Both the position numbers and the translations under genes were made by a program. Source: Alcaligenes faecalis (GTDB lineage Bacteria; Pseudomonadota; Gammaproteobacteria; Burkholderiales; Burkholderiaceae_B). Taken from it: 64,000 bases of DNA. The DNA lies in assembly GCF_005311025.1 (NCBI RefSeq), contig NZ_CP031747.1, positions 3,013,544 through 3,077,543 of the forward strand, given 5' to 3'. Below, piece after piece: positions 43,512-53,007 of the stretch (the stretch's first letter is position 1; each line of letters begins with the position of its first letter). The notes beneath the pieces were generated by a model that saw only the letters and a list, made by a program, of their open reading frames with translations, did not search any database and was not told the origin of the DNA.

Positions 43512-43904
43512 AGTGATGCAACTCCACGACTCAAGCCGGTTTGCTTCCAAGATCCAAGTGCTGCATACACAGATCCAATGCCTGGATCTCCATTTTTAAG
43601 CAGCAACCCTCAAAGCCCCCTCTAAAAGCCCCTGGTTTACAAGTTCTCGCTACAGATTGATGCCAATCATCAGTGTGTGAGTACTGCGAGCACGTTGATC
43701 ATCAGTAATGTTTACTTTTGGGCTTTTTCAACTAGCCTCACTGCGCTCAACCGCAGTGCCTCTCCAATCCATCTCAACAACTTGGCCGACAACAGACCCA
43801 GCCTACCAAGCGCCAAGCCTAGAAACGGTACACAGCCCCCGTCCCCTCTACAACCAGCACTTTCCCCCGTCCAAAATCGGTTTTTCTATATTTCTCCGTT
43901 GTGA
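43512..43904. other. Gene-free stretch between palindromic elements A and B
   Basis: About 390 bp. No open frame with coding character on either strand. It holds a small hairpin CACTGCG / CGCAGTG near 43738-43757 and several short GATCCAA-like words. It may be a remnant of a gene or a spacer brought in with the flanking elements. Confidence 0.5.
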
Positions 43905-44150
43905 GCCGCTTGGGGGCCGGGTCCAGGGGGGTGGGCGATTCAGACTGCTTGCCGCAGGCGGTTCTGATATCCGGGATGCAAGCCCTGTGCTGTTTGAGCC
44001 CGACGCTTGTGATTGGTCCGGGGGACCAATCACCGGGCGAGTTCACAGGGCGCCCGGATATCAGAATCGACAAGGGTACCGATGCGCAGCATCGGCAAGT
44101 AGTCAAGCCCGCCCCCCTGGACCCGGCCCCCAAGCGGCGTCCCCACAGAG
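43892..44150 (+). repeat. Large covarying palindromic element, copy B
   Basis: Core 43905-44138 (234 bp), with weaker pairing out to about 43892 and 44150. Outer arms start GCCGCTTGGGGGCC and end GGCCCCCAAGCGGC, about 31 bp with one G-T pair. Internal stems: GTTCTGATATCC with GGATATCAGAAT-like strand, CCCTGTG with CACAGGG, hairpin GTGATTGGTCC-GGG-GGACCAATCAC and hairpin CCGATGC-GCA-GCATCGG. Opposite orientation to copy A, 393 bp away. Confidence 0.85.
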
Positions 44151-44159
44151 ACACTAAAC

Positions 44160-44206
44160 AAAAAAAACCGACATCTCCAACCCTGGGGTCGGGCGAGATA
44201 TCGGTT
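44160..44206 (-). terminator. Intrinsic terminator of the cbb3-like oxidase operon
   Basis: On the minus strand AACCGATATCTC (44206-44195) pairs with GAGATGTCGGTT (44177-44166, one G-T pair), followed by Ts down to 44160. It lies 87 bp after the last cytochrome gene. Confidence 0.8.
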
Positions 44207-44292
44207 CAAAAGCCGGGGGCCTGTTCCCGGCGTGCTACCGTTTCAAAACGTGCTTCTAATTATTAATTCCAGAAGAACTCATCGCAGCCACC

Positions 44293-44883
44293 TCAATGCG
44301 CCGCAATCCACTCCAACAGTTCCTTCTCCCCTTGCCAAGGCTGACTACGATCCCCACTGGCAGCCCGCTCCTCGGCAACAAACTCGGGGGTAATGGCATC
44401 CTCCTCATTCCCCCACTCATGGCGAATAAAGCTCAACACAGCCGCCAGCTCCGCATCACTAAACTGCTCTGCAAATGCAGGCATCGCCCCCTGATATTCC
44501 TGGCCTTTCACCGTGATAGCTCCCGTGACCCCGTGCAGCACCAGTTGCGCCAGTACCTTGGGGTCACCCTTCACCCACTCTGAATCCGCCAAAGGCGGGA
44601 ACACCCCTGGCAAACCTTGCCCCGTCGCCTGATGACACGCCACACAGGCATTGGCATATAGCTGCTTGCCATCCGCAGATACACTGCCAGGCGCAGGAGC
44701 CAGAACCGCCAAAGGACGCTGATCCCCCAAACGCGGAGAGCTGTTGGGCTGAGCCGAGACGATGTAATACACCGCCCAGGCCAGCAAGGCCAAAATCACC
44801 AGAATCACTATGCGCGGAATCGGGTTGTACTGCTCGTGGGGATCAGCATTCTCGCTTTGACGACTTTGAACAGGCCGGTTCAT
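44293..44883 (-). CDS. Membrane-anchored monohaem cytochrome c (oxidase subunit)
   Basis: 196 residues: one membrane anchor (about 25-43) and a periplasmic class I cytochrome c domain with CVACH haem site and the axial Met in GAMPAF. It takes the place of CcoP but has one haem rather than two. The start overlaps the preceding gene's stop (ATGA, 44880-44883). It probably passes electrons into the CcoN-like subunit of the same operon. Confidence 0.85.
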   Translation of the reverse strand: MNRPVQSRQSENADPHEQYNPIPRIVILVILALLAWAVYYIVSAQPNSSPRLGDQRPLAVLAPAPGSVSADGKQLYANACVACHQATGQGLPGVFPPLADSEWVKGDPKVLAQLVLHGVTGAITVKGQEYQGAMPAFAEQFSDAELAAVLSFIRHEWGNEEDAITPEFVAEERAASGDRSQPWQGEKELLEWIAAH

Positions 44884-45488
44884 TCCTCACTCCCCACCAC
44901 ATCAGCACTCAAGATCGGATACACATGCTTGAGTGACTGCAAATACACCACCAGATCCAAGGCCTCCGGACGGGCTACCACCACCTTGCCCTCCGGTGCC
45001 ACACCCGGCGGCAGACTCACGACGCGCTCGTCAGGCTGCACCTGATCCGGGTTCTTGGCTTCAAACAAGAAACGATAGGGAGGCATATTGCTACCCGGCG
45101 AGTAAGCGCGCGGATCGTACAGGTGCCCCAAATGCCAATCCTGACTAGGCTGACGCACACCAATATTGAACAGATCCGGCCCGGTACGCATGGTGCCCAG
45201 CAAAGGTGGGTCGTCGTAGTGATAATCCCCGGCGACCGAAGCACGCCCCCAGCCACGGCTGGCATCCGCTACACCCGCGCCCGTTGTACTGGGCTGCTGC
45301 GTGTGACAAGTAATGCAGCCATTGCCCCGATACACCGCCCGACCCCGCACTTCCTGGCTGGTATAGGGCGACAAACCTTCAGGAGCAGGCTCATCCTTCA
45401 ACTGCAAAAAAGGCACCACAATCATGGCTGCCGTTGCCAAGGACAAGGTCACCATGGACCCGATGATCAACTTCAGTTCGTTTTCCAT
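44880..45488 (-). CDS. CcoO-like monohaem cytochrome c subunit
   Basis: 202 residues: N-terminal anchor (about 8-29) and a haem domain with GCITCHTQQ. The CcoO hallmarks are VAGDYHYDDPPLLGTMRTGPDLFNIGVRQPSQDWHLGHLYDPR and SNMPPYRF, including the distal Met. Begins 4 bp after the catalytic subunit gene. Subunit II of a cbb3-type or cbb3-like oxidase. Confidence 0.88.
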   Translation of the reverse strand: MENELKLIIGSMVTLSLATAAMIVVPFLQLKDEPAPEGLSPYTSQEVRGRAVYRGNGCITCHTQQPSTTGAGVADASRGWGRASVAGDYHYDDPPLLGTMRTGPDLFNIGVRQPSQDWHLGHLYDPRAYSPGSNMPPYRFLFEAKNPDQVQPDERVVSLPPGVAPEGKVVVARPEALDLVVYLQSLKHVYPILSADVVGSEE

Positions 45489-45492
45489 GACC

Positions 45493-47145
45493 TTAAACCT
45501 CCAGCTCAGCGGTACGGCGCACTGCAGCCGAGCGGGACTCGGTCAAGGCAAACGCACCCGACTTCACAATCATCAGCAATACGTGCAGGGCAAAAACCAG
45601 ATGGCCCAGCGTCATCATGGCGCCGCCAATAGAACGGCCTTGCAACCAGGGCATGGTGACTGCCACCGATTCCATAAAACCACGGGCTGGATCCAGCAAG
45701 GCCAAACCTTGCAGCACGCCACCAATGCTGAGCGTGATCATGTACACGGCAAAGCCAGCCACCACCAGCCAGAAGTGCCAGGAGATCAAGGCAGGCCGGG
45801 GCCAGGCCGTGTTCAGAATGCGAGGCAAGGCAAAGTACACTCCGCCGAAAATCACCATGGTCACAAAGCCGTACATACCCAGATGAGCATGAGCCACCGT
45901 GAAGTGCGTGAAGTGTGTAATGGAATTCAGCGAACGCAAGGCTTCAGCAGAACCTTGCAGGGACGCGACGGTGTACATCATGGCGCCAAAGACAATAAAA
46001 CGCAGAACGGGCGAGTGACGCAGCGCACTGAAATGCCCCTTCAGCGTCAAATGCTGGTTAGCCGAGAAGGCCAGCACCGGAATCACCATCATCACGCTTT
46101 GCACGATGGACAAGGTAATCAGCCATTCAGGGATAGGACCACCAATCAAATGGTGCGCACCGACCTGCCCGTAGAAAAAGGCCAGCGTCCAGAAACCCAG
46201 CAGCGACAAGTTGTAGGAGCGCACAGGGCGTCCAATGACTTTGGGCAGGAAGTAGTAAATAGCGGCAATCGACATGGGGGTATAGAACAAGCCCAGCACG
46301 TTATGCCCGAACCACCAATTCATGGTGGCTTGTTCCACCCCGAAGTGCACGCCAGGAACCTTGGCGACCAGATACAGAATGGGGAACCAGAACAGCGCCG
46401 CGCCGATGTACCACACCGACACGTACAAGTGCTTGACCTTGCGTTGCGAGAGCATCAAGGCCAGCGGCATACCGATCATCATGCCGCCAAAGGCGAACAG
46501 CACACCGATTTGCCAGGGGATTTCCAACCACTCCAAACCCGCATTCAAGCCAATGGCCAAAGCACCAATCCCCGCCACCAGCGCAGCATTCCAGACCAGA
46601 CCGCCCACCATCACCAAACGGCCACCCAGCAAAGGGGTCTGCAGCAAGCGCGGCAACATCCAGATTGTTAGCCCCAACAAGCCCATGGGTGCCCAGCCAT
46701 ATGCCACGCCATTCAGGTGAATCGTGCGCAGACGGCCAAAGCTCAACCAGGAAACGTCACCCAGAAACTCGGGCCAGTGCAGTTTCAAGGAGCTGATCAA
46801 ACCCGCAAACGAGGCCACCACCAGCCAGACCACCGCACAGACAATCAGTAAGAACGCAGGCATGGAACTGGAACGGTCGGCCTGTTCACGCGCCGCCATT
46901 TCAAGCGCGCTGGTTTGCTGACCATGGTTCTCTGCAATATGGTCGGCCGCCGCCAGGCTTAGCGCCTGCCGTTGGGCAGCATCGGCCGAGGGTTCTTCGG
47001 GCTGGCCGATTTCGCCCTTGTGAAAAATAGTGCGCGCACCACTGACGTCAGCATCGAACAGGCCCTTGCGCAAGGACCAGATAAAGGCAAAAAGCCCGGC
47101 AATCGACAGGATGAATGCGGCAAGCAAAAGCGCCGTCGGGTTCAT
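45493..47145 (-). CDS. cbb3-like cytochrome oxidase catalytic subunit with CcoS-like N-terminus
   Basis: 550 residues from ATG 47145 (AGAGGA 5 nt upstream). Residues 1-45 look like CcoS (one membrane segment, then FIWSLRKGLFDADVSGARTIF), normally a separate assembly protein for copper/haem insertion. Residues about 95-540 are CcoN-like with 12 membrane segments and intact sites: His143 and His421 (haem b), His281, His331 and His332 (CuB), His419 (haem b3). Tyr325 sits six residues before the His pair as in cbb3 oxidases, so oxygen reduction is expected. The operon lacks CcoQ and a dihaem CcoP, so it is a non-standard branch. Confidence 0.85.
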   Translation of the reverse strand: MNPTALLLAAFILSIAGLFAFIWSLRKGLFDADVSGARTIFHKGEIGQPEEPSADAAQRQALSLAAADHIAENHGQQTSALEMAAREQADRSSSMPAFLLIVCAVVWLVVASFAGLISSLKLHWPEFLGDVSWLSFGRLRTIHLNGVAYGWAPMGLLGLTIWMLPRLLQTPLLGGRLVMVGGLVWNAALVAGIGALAIGLNAGLEWLEIPWQIGVLFAFGGMMIGMPLALMLSQRKVKHLYVSVWYIGAALFWFPILYLVAKVPGVHFGVEQATMNWWFGHNVLGLFYTPMSIAAIYYFLPKVIGRPVRSYNLSLLGFWTLAFFYGQVGAHHLIGGPIPEWLITLSIVQSVMMVIPVLAFSANQHLTLKGHFSALRHSPVLRFIVFGAMMYTVASLQGSAEALRSLNSITHFTHFTVAHAHLGMYGFVTMVIFGGVYFALPRILNTAWPRPALISWHFWLVVAGFAVYMITLSIGGVLQGLALLDPARGFMESVAVTMPWLQGRSIGGAMMTLGHLVFALHVLLMIVKSGAFALTESRSAAVRRTAELEV

Positions 47146-47236
47146 GGTATTCCTCTGATTAGATAGGCCCGCAGCCCACACGGGCACGGACGAAAACACC
47201 CGGCAAGGCTACCTGTCGGCACAGAGCATTCCAAGA

Positions 47237-47363
47237 ATCAGTTAAAGCTTAAAAAACCCTATCAGTTGTCCTGAAAGCCCCGCAAATTGCCGTTTGCTTG
47301 TGCTTGAAGACATACCCATCAGATAATAGAAAAACCACATTTATTGAAATTACCGTATCAGAT
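47237..47363. promoter_or_regulatory. Repeated ATCAG words between oxidase operon and MocR gene
   Basis: In the 233-bp divergent gap ATCAGTT occurs at 47237-47243 and 47261-47267 (24 bp apart), and ATCAGAT at 47318-47324 and 47357-47363. Direct repeats of about two helix turns are the usual target of MocR regulators, so the first pair is a candidate site for the adjacent gene. I found no FNR-type TTGAT-N4-ATCAA box. Confidence 0.3.
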
Positions 47364-47378
47364 GGAGCACAGAAGGAC

Positions 47379-48806
47379 ATGAAACTGTACGAGACGCTGG
47401 CCAAGGAACTGGCCCAGGCCATTCTTGACGGCACAGTTGCCGCAGGCGAGCGCATGCCCTCTGTGCGTCAATTGATGGATAAGCACAAGATCAGTGCCTC
47501 GACGATTTTCCAGGCGTATTACCGACTGGAAGCACAAGGCTTGATCAAGGCGCGTCCTCGTTCGGGCTACTACGTCTGCTCCAGCCTGGCGCCTCATACC
47601 TTGGAGGCGGACACGGCCTCCCAGCCACCGCTGCAAGCGACCAGCGTCAACAATAGCGACCTGATCATGGCGATCCTGCAATCCAGTTCAGAGCGTTCCG
47701 TAGCGCCTTTAGGCTCCGCTTTCCCCAGCCCTGTGCTCTTTCCTCTGGAACGCCTGGGCCGCTTCTTGTCTGCCAGTCTGAAACAGCAAGATCCCTGGGC
47801 CAGCGTGGACGATCTGACCCAAGGCCACGCGCCCCTGCGTCGCCAGATTGCCTTGCGCTATCTGGCTCAAGGCATGGCCATCAATGCCAACGATATTGTG
47901 ATTACCAACGGAGCTCTGGAAGCGCTGAACCTATGTCTTGCAGCGGTAACTCAACCGGGTGACATCGTGCTGGTGGAATCGCCCACCTTTTATGCCGCGC
48001 TGCAATCGCTGGAACGCATGAAGCTGCAAGCACTGGAAGTGCCCACCCACCCGCGTGAAGGCATTGATCTGGAAGCGCTGGAACACGCGATCAAACATCA
48101 CGCCCCCAAAGCCTGCTGGCTGATGACCAACTTCCAGAACCCGCTGGGCAGCCTGATGCCCGATGCGAAAAAAGCCCAATTGGTCGAGCTGCTGGCCCGC
48201 TATGAAATCCCCTTGATCGAGGACGATGTTTACGGCGAACTGTACTTCGACACGGAGCGCCCCCGCCCCGCCAAAGCCTTTGACCGTCAAGGACTGGTGA
48301 TGCACTGCTCCTCTTTTTCCAAAACCCTGGCACCTGGCTATCGCATCGGCTGGGCTGTGCCGGGACGCTATATACGTGAAGTCGCCCAGGCCAAGTTGAC
48401 TACTACCCTGACGTCTCCCGTGCCCACCCAATTGGCCCTGGCCAGCTACCTGGAAAAAGGTGCGTACGAGCAACACCTGCGCCGTTTACGCACTCAACTA
48501 AAAAACCAGTATGCGCAGTTCTCCAAAGCCTTGGGACGCTACTTCCCCGCAGGAACTCGGGCCACCCGCCCCGAGGGCGGCTACTTCCTGTGGGTAGAGC
48601 TGGAAAAAAGTGTGCAGACCTTGGAACTGCATCGCCAGGCCCTGTCACAAGGCATCAGTCTGGCACCAGGCTCCATCTTTTCAACTACCCAGAATTACAG
48701 CCATTGCCTGCGTCTTAACTTTGGCCATCCGTGGACAGAACACAGCGATCACGCACTGGAAATACTGGGTAATTTATGCCGACCATTGCCACTTAAAAAG
48801 TCATGA
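47379..48806 (+). CDS. MocR/PdxR-type regulator (GntR plus aminotransferase domain)
   Basis: 475 residues from ATG 47379. GntR winged helix (LYETLAKELAQAILDGTVAAGERMPSVRQLMDKHKISASTIFQAYYRLEAQGLI), linker, then an aminotransferase-fold domain with NFQNPLG, EDDVYGELYFD and PLP Lys in SSFSKTLAPGYRIGW. Divergent from the oxidase operon. Its target could be that operon, itself or the lipocalin-like gene downstream; none is proven. Confidence 0.85.
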   Translation: MKLYETLAKELAQAILDGTVAAGERMPSVRQLMDKHKISASTIFQAYYRLEAQGLIKARPRSGYYVCSSLAPHTLEADTASQPPLQATSVNNSDLIMAILQSSSERSVAPLGSAFPSPVLFPLERLGRFLSASLKQQDPWASVDDLTQGHAPLRRQIALRYLAQGMAINANDIVITNGALEALNLCLAAVTQPGDIVLVESPTFYAALQSLERMKLQALEVPTHPREGIDLEALEHAIKHHAPKACWLMTNFQNPLGSLMPDAKKAQLVELLARYEIPLIEDDVYGELYFDTERPRPAKAFDRQGLVMHCSSFSKTLAPGYRIGWAVPGRYIREVAQAKLTTTLTSPVPTQLALASYLEKGAYEQHLRRLRTQLKNQYAQFSKALGRYFPAGTRATRPEGGYFLWVELEKSVQTLELHRQALSQGISLAPGSIFSTTQNYSHCLRLNFGHPWTEHSDHALEILGNLCRPLPLKKS

Positions 48807-48922
48807 AGCGTAGGGCCTGGCGATAGAAAATAAGAATAGGCAAGTCATTGAATAACAAACGAAAAGACAGCACGATGACTCAGTTACATAACGCAACAAC
48901 ACTGTCTATTCAGGAGTTTTTG

Positions 48923-49348
48923 ATGGCCCATACCTTACGTAGCAAGCTGATCGGTGTCTGGCAATTGGTGTCCTTTGATTTTGTCCCGGAAGATGGCTCG
49001 CCCAATTACCCGGGGTTTGGGCCAAATCCCATTGGGCAATTGACGTACACAGAAACAGGCTATGTGACAGCGCAACTAGGTAGCAAAGACAGAACGGAGC
49101 AAGACAGCAGCCAAACGCTACTAGACAAATACTTGGCCTACGCAGGAACATTTGAGGTCGATGAAACCTCTCAGTGTGTTACCCACTTTGTAGACATGTC
49201 CCTATCTCCCAATTGGCTCGGTATTCCCCAACCACGTTTGGCACGTCTTACCCAGGATGAGCTCGAACTGACGACAGGCACGCCTATCACCGTCGCAGGC
49301 AAGCTGGGCACAGGCACCCTCTTGTGGCATCGTGCCAAGCCTGTCTGA
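48923..49348 (+). CDS. Lipocalin-like domain protein
   Basis: 141 residues from ATG 48923, chosen because CAGGAG lies 6 nt upstream; the frame extends to 48848. Starts LRSKLIGVWQLVSFDFVPEDG and contains LTYTETGYVTAQLG, the pattern of the lipocalin-like (Lipocalin_5) family. No signal peptide. The function in such families is mostly unknown; small-ligand binding or an enzyme-accessory role is possible. Confidence 0.7.
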   Translation: MAHTLRSKLIGVWQLVSFDFVPEDGSPNYPGFGPNPIGQLTYTETGYVTAQLGSKDRTEQDSSQTLLDKYLAYAGTFEVDETSQCVTHFVDMSLSPNWLGIPQPRLARLTQDELELTTGTPITVAGKLGTGTLLWHRAKPV

Positions 49349-49385
49349 CCGCTTGGCCCCCCACGGCCAGCTTATGCTGGCCGTT

Positions 49386-50309
49386 TCAGTTTTGAGTCTC
49401 ACTATCTAACAGGCCCAGAAAATAATCCACAATCGCGTGTGCGCGCCTGTCCTTGCGCATGGCCAAGGACAAGGGAATCGTAAACTGACGCTGCTGCGGG
49501 TCCACCGCAATCATCTGGCCCTTCTCTACCCAGCGAGCCGCCACGTGCTCGGGCAAGAAACCGATGTATTCCCCCGTCAAAATCAAAAAGGCGATTCCTT
49601 CCCGGTCACTGGCCGTGGCAACACAATTCAGATCCTGGTGTTGCCCGATCGCCTCCGGGCTCATGCGATAAGCAGGCGCAATGGCCGCAGCCCGGCGCAA
49701 GGCTTCCTGAGACACTGTCCCTTTTTGCACCGCGGCAAACAAAGGATGCTCCCAGGAGCAATACAGAAAATAAGGTTCGGCATAAAGCGTGCGATATTCC
49801 AGCCCGCTCAAGGCATTAGTTTCAGGCAGCACGCCCATATGCAAGCGACCATCCAGTAAACCACGCTCAATCTCACCCGGCGTACTCATGCTGATATGGA
49901 CGCGCACCGCCTCACTGTTTTGCCGCAAGGCACGCAAGGCCGAGGTGATGTGCATATGAGGCTGCGAGATCAGGCTATTCATCAAGCCTATATTCAAGTC
50001 CCCCCGCAAACTGGAATGCAGCTGGTTCACCTCACTGCGGAAATTCTCCACCGCCGCCATCAAGGTTTCACTGGCCCGCAATACCTGTCGCCCTTCTTCC
50101 GTCAAGGCAAAACCCGCCCGGCCACGCTGACAAAGCCGGATTCCACCCAAACGTTTTTCCAGATCGCTCATATGCAAGCTAATGGCCGAACGTGTAATGC
50201 CCAGCACGCCTTCCGCGGCTGAAAAGCTGCCCACTTGCGCTACTGTTCTGAACACACGCAGTAGACGCAAATCAAAATCGGAAACCTGCAAGAGTCCTTT
50301 GAGTTGCAT
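49386..50309 (-). CDS. LysR-family transcriptional regulator
   Basis: 307 residues from ATG 50309. N-terminal helix-turn-helix (DFDLRLLRVFRTVAQVGSFSAAEGVLGITRSAISLHMSDLEKRLG) and a periplasmic-binding-fold effector domain (LNIGLMNSLISQPHMHITSALR). Divergent from the transaminase gene across 100 bp with an inverted repeat, so it very likely controls it. Confidence 0.9.
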   Translation of the reverse strand: MQLKGLLQVSDFDLRLLRVFRTVAQVGSFSAAEGVLGITRSAISLHMSDLEKRLGGIRLCQRGRAGFALTEEGRQVLRASETLMAAVENFRSEVNQLHSSLRGDLNIGLMNSLISQPHMHITSALRALRQNSEAVRVHISMSTPGEIERGLLDGRLHMGVLPETNALSGLEYRTLYAEPYFLYCSWEHPLFAAVQKGTVSQEALRRAAAIAPAYRMSPEAIGQHQDLNCVATASDREGIAFLILTGEYIGFLPEHVAARWVEKGQMIAVDPQQRQFTIPLSLAMRKDRRAHAIVDYFLGLLDSETQN

Positions 50310-50314
50310 ATAGG

Positions 50315-50359
50315 TGAGTAAAACAATAAGTGAAGTTGAATAAAAACGTATTTTACTCA
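50315..50359. promoter_or_regulatory. Inverted repeat between lysR and transaminase gene
   Basis: TGAGTAAAA (50315-50323) and TTTTACTCA (50351-50359) form a 9-bp dyad 27 bp apart, and GTTGA (50335-50339) faces TCAAC (50357-50361). The spacing suits a LysR recognition plus activation site in the shared divergent promoter. Confidence 0.5.
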
Positions 50360-50409
50360 ACAACTTAGCTGCCTACACTGGGGGTATTCACCGCCTTGAG
50401 GAGACCACC

Positions 50410-51756
50410 ATGAACTCACCCTACTTTGCGCCACAGCAGATTGCCAGTGAACTCAATCTCCAGTCCCACTGGATGCCCTTTACCGCGAACCGACACTTCC
50501 AGCAGGACCCGCGCCTGGTGGTCAAAGCCGAAGGCAACTGGCTGTACGATCAGGATGGCCGCCAGATTTTTGACAGCCTGTCCGGGCTTTGGACTTGTGG
50601 TGCCGGACATGCTCGCCATGAAATCCAGGCAGCCGTGCATCGTCAACTTGGTCAACTAGACTACTCCCCTGCCTTTCAGTTTGGACATCCCGCCGCTTTT
50701 CAACTGGCCGACAAGCTGACCCAGCACACCCCTGACGGTCTGGATCATGTTTTCTTCACGAACTCCGGTTCTGAATGTACCGACACCGTCGTGAAGATGG
50801 TGCGGGCGTACTGGCGTATTAAAGGCCAGGCGACCAAAACCCGTCTGATTGGCCGTGCTCGTGGCTACCACGGCGTGAACGTGGCCGGCACCAGCCTGGG
50901 AGGCATAGGCGGTAATCGCAAGATGTTCGGGCAACTGATGGATGCCGACCACCTGCCCCACGTACTGCAAGCAGACTGCGCCTTCACGCGCGGCCAGCCC
51001 GAAACAGGGGGCCTTGCCCTGGCCGACGAACTGCTGAAACTGATCGAATTGCACGACGCCAGCACCATCGCCGCCGTGTTTGTCGAACCCGTCTCCGGAT
51101 CGGCAGGCGTACTGGTGCCACCTACCGGCTACCTGCAACGCCTGCGCCAGATTTGCGACCAGCACAACATTCTGCTGGTCTTTGATGAAGTCATCACCGG
51201 CCTGGGCCGCCTGGGAACCTATACCGGGGCCGGATACTTTGGCGTCACCCCCGACATCATGACCATGGCGAAGCAATTGACTAACGGTGCCATCCCCATG
51301 GGCGCGGTCGTTGCCAGCAAGGAAATCTACCAAACCTTCATGGGCCAGGACTTGCCACTGCACGCCGTGGAATTCAGCCACGGGCACACCTACTCTGCCC
51401 ACCCCGTCGCCTGCGCCGCCGGACTGGCTGCCCTGGAGTTGCTGGAACAGGACAATCTGCTGCAACGCTCCGCTGAACTGGCTCCGCATTTTGAACAAGC
51501 CCTGCACCAGCTGCGCGACAGCCCGAATGTCATCGACATCCGCAACTGCGGCCTGGCGGGTGCCATTCAGCTCGCCCCACGGAATGGCGACCCCGCCATC
51601 CGCCCCTTTGAAGCGGGACTACAACTGTGGAAACAGGGCTTTTACGTACGCTTTGGTGGCGACACTCTGCAATTTGGCCCCACCTTTACCTCTACCCCCG
51701 AGCAACTCAACTCACTCTTCGATGCAGTGGGAGGCGTCCTGAAGAACCTGGCTTGA
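50410..51756 (+). CDS. Omega-amino acid (beta-alanine):pyruvate transaminase
   Basis: 448 residues, class III PLP aminotransferase. NSGSECTDTVVKMVRAYWRIKG, RARGYHGVNVAGTSLGGIGGNRKMFG, DEVITGLGRLGTYTG and the PLP lysine in MAKQLTNGAIPMGAV match beta-alanine:pyruvate transaminases. It moves the amino group of beta-alanine or related omega-amino acids to pyruvate. GGAG before ATG 50410. No methylmalonate-semialdehyde dehydrogenase (mmsA) follows, unlike the common pairing. Confidence 0.9.
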   Translation: MNSPYFAPQQIASELNLQSHWMPFTANRHFQQDPRLVVKAEGNWLYDQDGRQIFDSLSGLWTCGAGHARHEIQAAVHRQLGQLDYSPAFQFGHPAAFQLADKLTQHTPDGLDHVFFTNSGSECTDTVVKMVRAYWRIKGQATKTRLIGRARGYHGVNVAGTSLGGIGGNRKMFGQLMDADHLPHVLQADCAFTRGQPETGGLALADELLKLIELHDASTIAAVFVEPVSGSAGVLVPPTGYLQRLRQICDQHNILLVFDEVITGLGRLGTYTGAGYFGVTPDIMTMAKQLTNGAIPMGAVVASKEIYQTFMGQDLPLHAVEFSHGHTYSAHPVACAAGLAALELLEQDNLLQRSAELAPHFEQALHQLRDSPNVIDIRNCGLAGAIQLAPRNGDPAIRPFEAGLQLWKQGFYVRFGGDTLQFGPTFTSTPEQLNSLFDAVGGVLKNLA

Positions 51757-51767
51757 ACGCAGCAACA

Positions 51768-51790
51768 GGGCGGTCATGGAAAGACCGCCC
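51768..51790 (+). terminator. Stem-loop after the transaminase gene
   Basis: GGGCGGTC (51768-51775) pairs with GACCGCCC (51783-51790) 12 bp after the stop codon. A stable GC stem without U-run; transcript end or 3' protection. Confidence 0.45.
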
Positions 51791-51919
51791 CACACACCAA
51801 CCAAGACCTGGAACAGGGCCTAAAGGAGACAGCCGCTGTCAACCAGGCTGTAGCCTCTGCTCCAAACACGACAAAAGCGCCATAATAGAATTTTTGCCCC
51901 ACAAGCATCGTTCAGCGCC

Positions 51920-52756
51920 ATGAGTCCATCCCGCCCCGCCGTTTTTGCACAAGCCCCTATTGGCGTGTTTGATTCGGGCGTGGGTGGATTGTCCATCTGG
52001 CGTGCCCTGCGCCAATCCCTGCCCAACGAGCATCTGCTCTACCTGGCCGATTCCCAATACGCTCCCTACGGAGACCGATCCCCCGAATGGATTGTGGAGC
52101 GTACCCTGCAAATGACTCAATTGCTGGTAGACCAGGGCTGCAAGGCGCTGGTCATCGCCTGCAACACCGCCACACTGGTAGCCGCCCCCGCCCTGCGCTC
52201 CAGGCTTTCCATCCCCATCATCGCCATCGAACCCGCCATCAAACCCGCTGCCACCTTGAGCCGTAGCCGTAGCGTCGCCCTGATGGCCACCAGCCGCACC
52301 CTGGACAGCAGCGGCCTGCAAAGCCTGATTGACCGCTATGCCAACGACGTGGAAGTCATACGCATTCCCTGTCCAGGGCTAGCCGACCGGGTCGAGGCCC
52401 TGCAACTGTCAGGCCCGGAAATCGAAGCAGAACTCAAAGAACGATTGGCCCCCGCCCTGCAAAGCCAGGCCGATACCCTGGTCCTGGGCTGCACACACTA
52501 CCCCTTTCTGCGTCCCACAATCGAAGCCATCAGCGGCTCGCGCTTCCATATCCTGGAACCGTCCTTTGCCGTCGCCGCGCAAGTGCACCGTCGCCTGGAG
52601 CAGGCCAACTGCCTGAACACACAAGCCCAGGCAGGCAACAGCGCCTTCATCAGCAGCGCCCCCGTGGACCAAGCCCAAAAAGTCATCCAAGCCCTGACAG
52701 GACTGAGCGAACCCACCATGCTGGCATTCCCCATACATTCGCTAAACGTGCTGTAA
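51920..52756 (+). CDS. murI: Glutamate racemase
   Basis: 278 residues. Supplies D-glutamate for peptidoglycan. Asp/Ser pocket IGVFDSGVGGLS, catalytic Cys in IACNTAT and the second in LGCTHYPFL, LADSQYAPYGDRS. Normal length with a short N-terminal extension. Followed by about 870 bp without a gene, which contains palindromic element C. Confidence 0.95.
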   Translation: MSPSRPAVFAQAPIGVFDSGVGGLSIWRALRQSLPNEHLLYLADSQYAPYGDRSPEWIVERTLQMTQLLVDQGCKALVIACNTATLVAAPALRSRLSIPIIAIEPAIKPAATLSRSRSVALMATSRTLDSSGLQSLIDRYANDVEVIRIPCPGLADRVEALQLSGPEIEAELKERLAPALQSQADTLVLGCTHYPFLRPTIEAISGSRFHILEPSFAVAAQVHRRLEQANCLNTQAQAGNSAFISSAPVDQAQKVIQALTGLSEPTMLAFPIHSLNVL

Positions 52757-53007
52757 AAACGGCCTCTACTCAATCTCTCGCCATGTTCAATAAGAGCAGC
52801 TTGAATTGGCTGCTCCAGCTAATTGACCACTAGCTTTAGCGGTCCACCGCCCCCCATTCACCCTCTCCACTCGACTCGACTCAGCGTTCGAACTGACGTG
52901 ATGACATGACGCCCCTCCCCCCGGACGGTTTTAAAGTCAGCCCGAACAACGATCCTGCCCCATCACAACTCAAACCAGCACCCCACCCAAACAAAGACTC
53001 CAGGCCT

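Noticed and set aside
43284..44266. Several 70-150-residue frames across palindromic elements A and B
   Set aside because: They exist on both strands and are produced by the GC-rich palindromes; the covarying structure explains the sequence better than coding.
47146..47378. FNR/ANR box for the cbb3-like oxidase operon
   Set aside because: I looked for TTGAT-N4-ATCAA in the divergent gap and did not find it; only ATCAG words are present.
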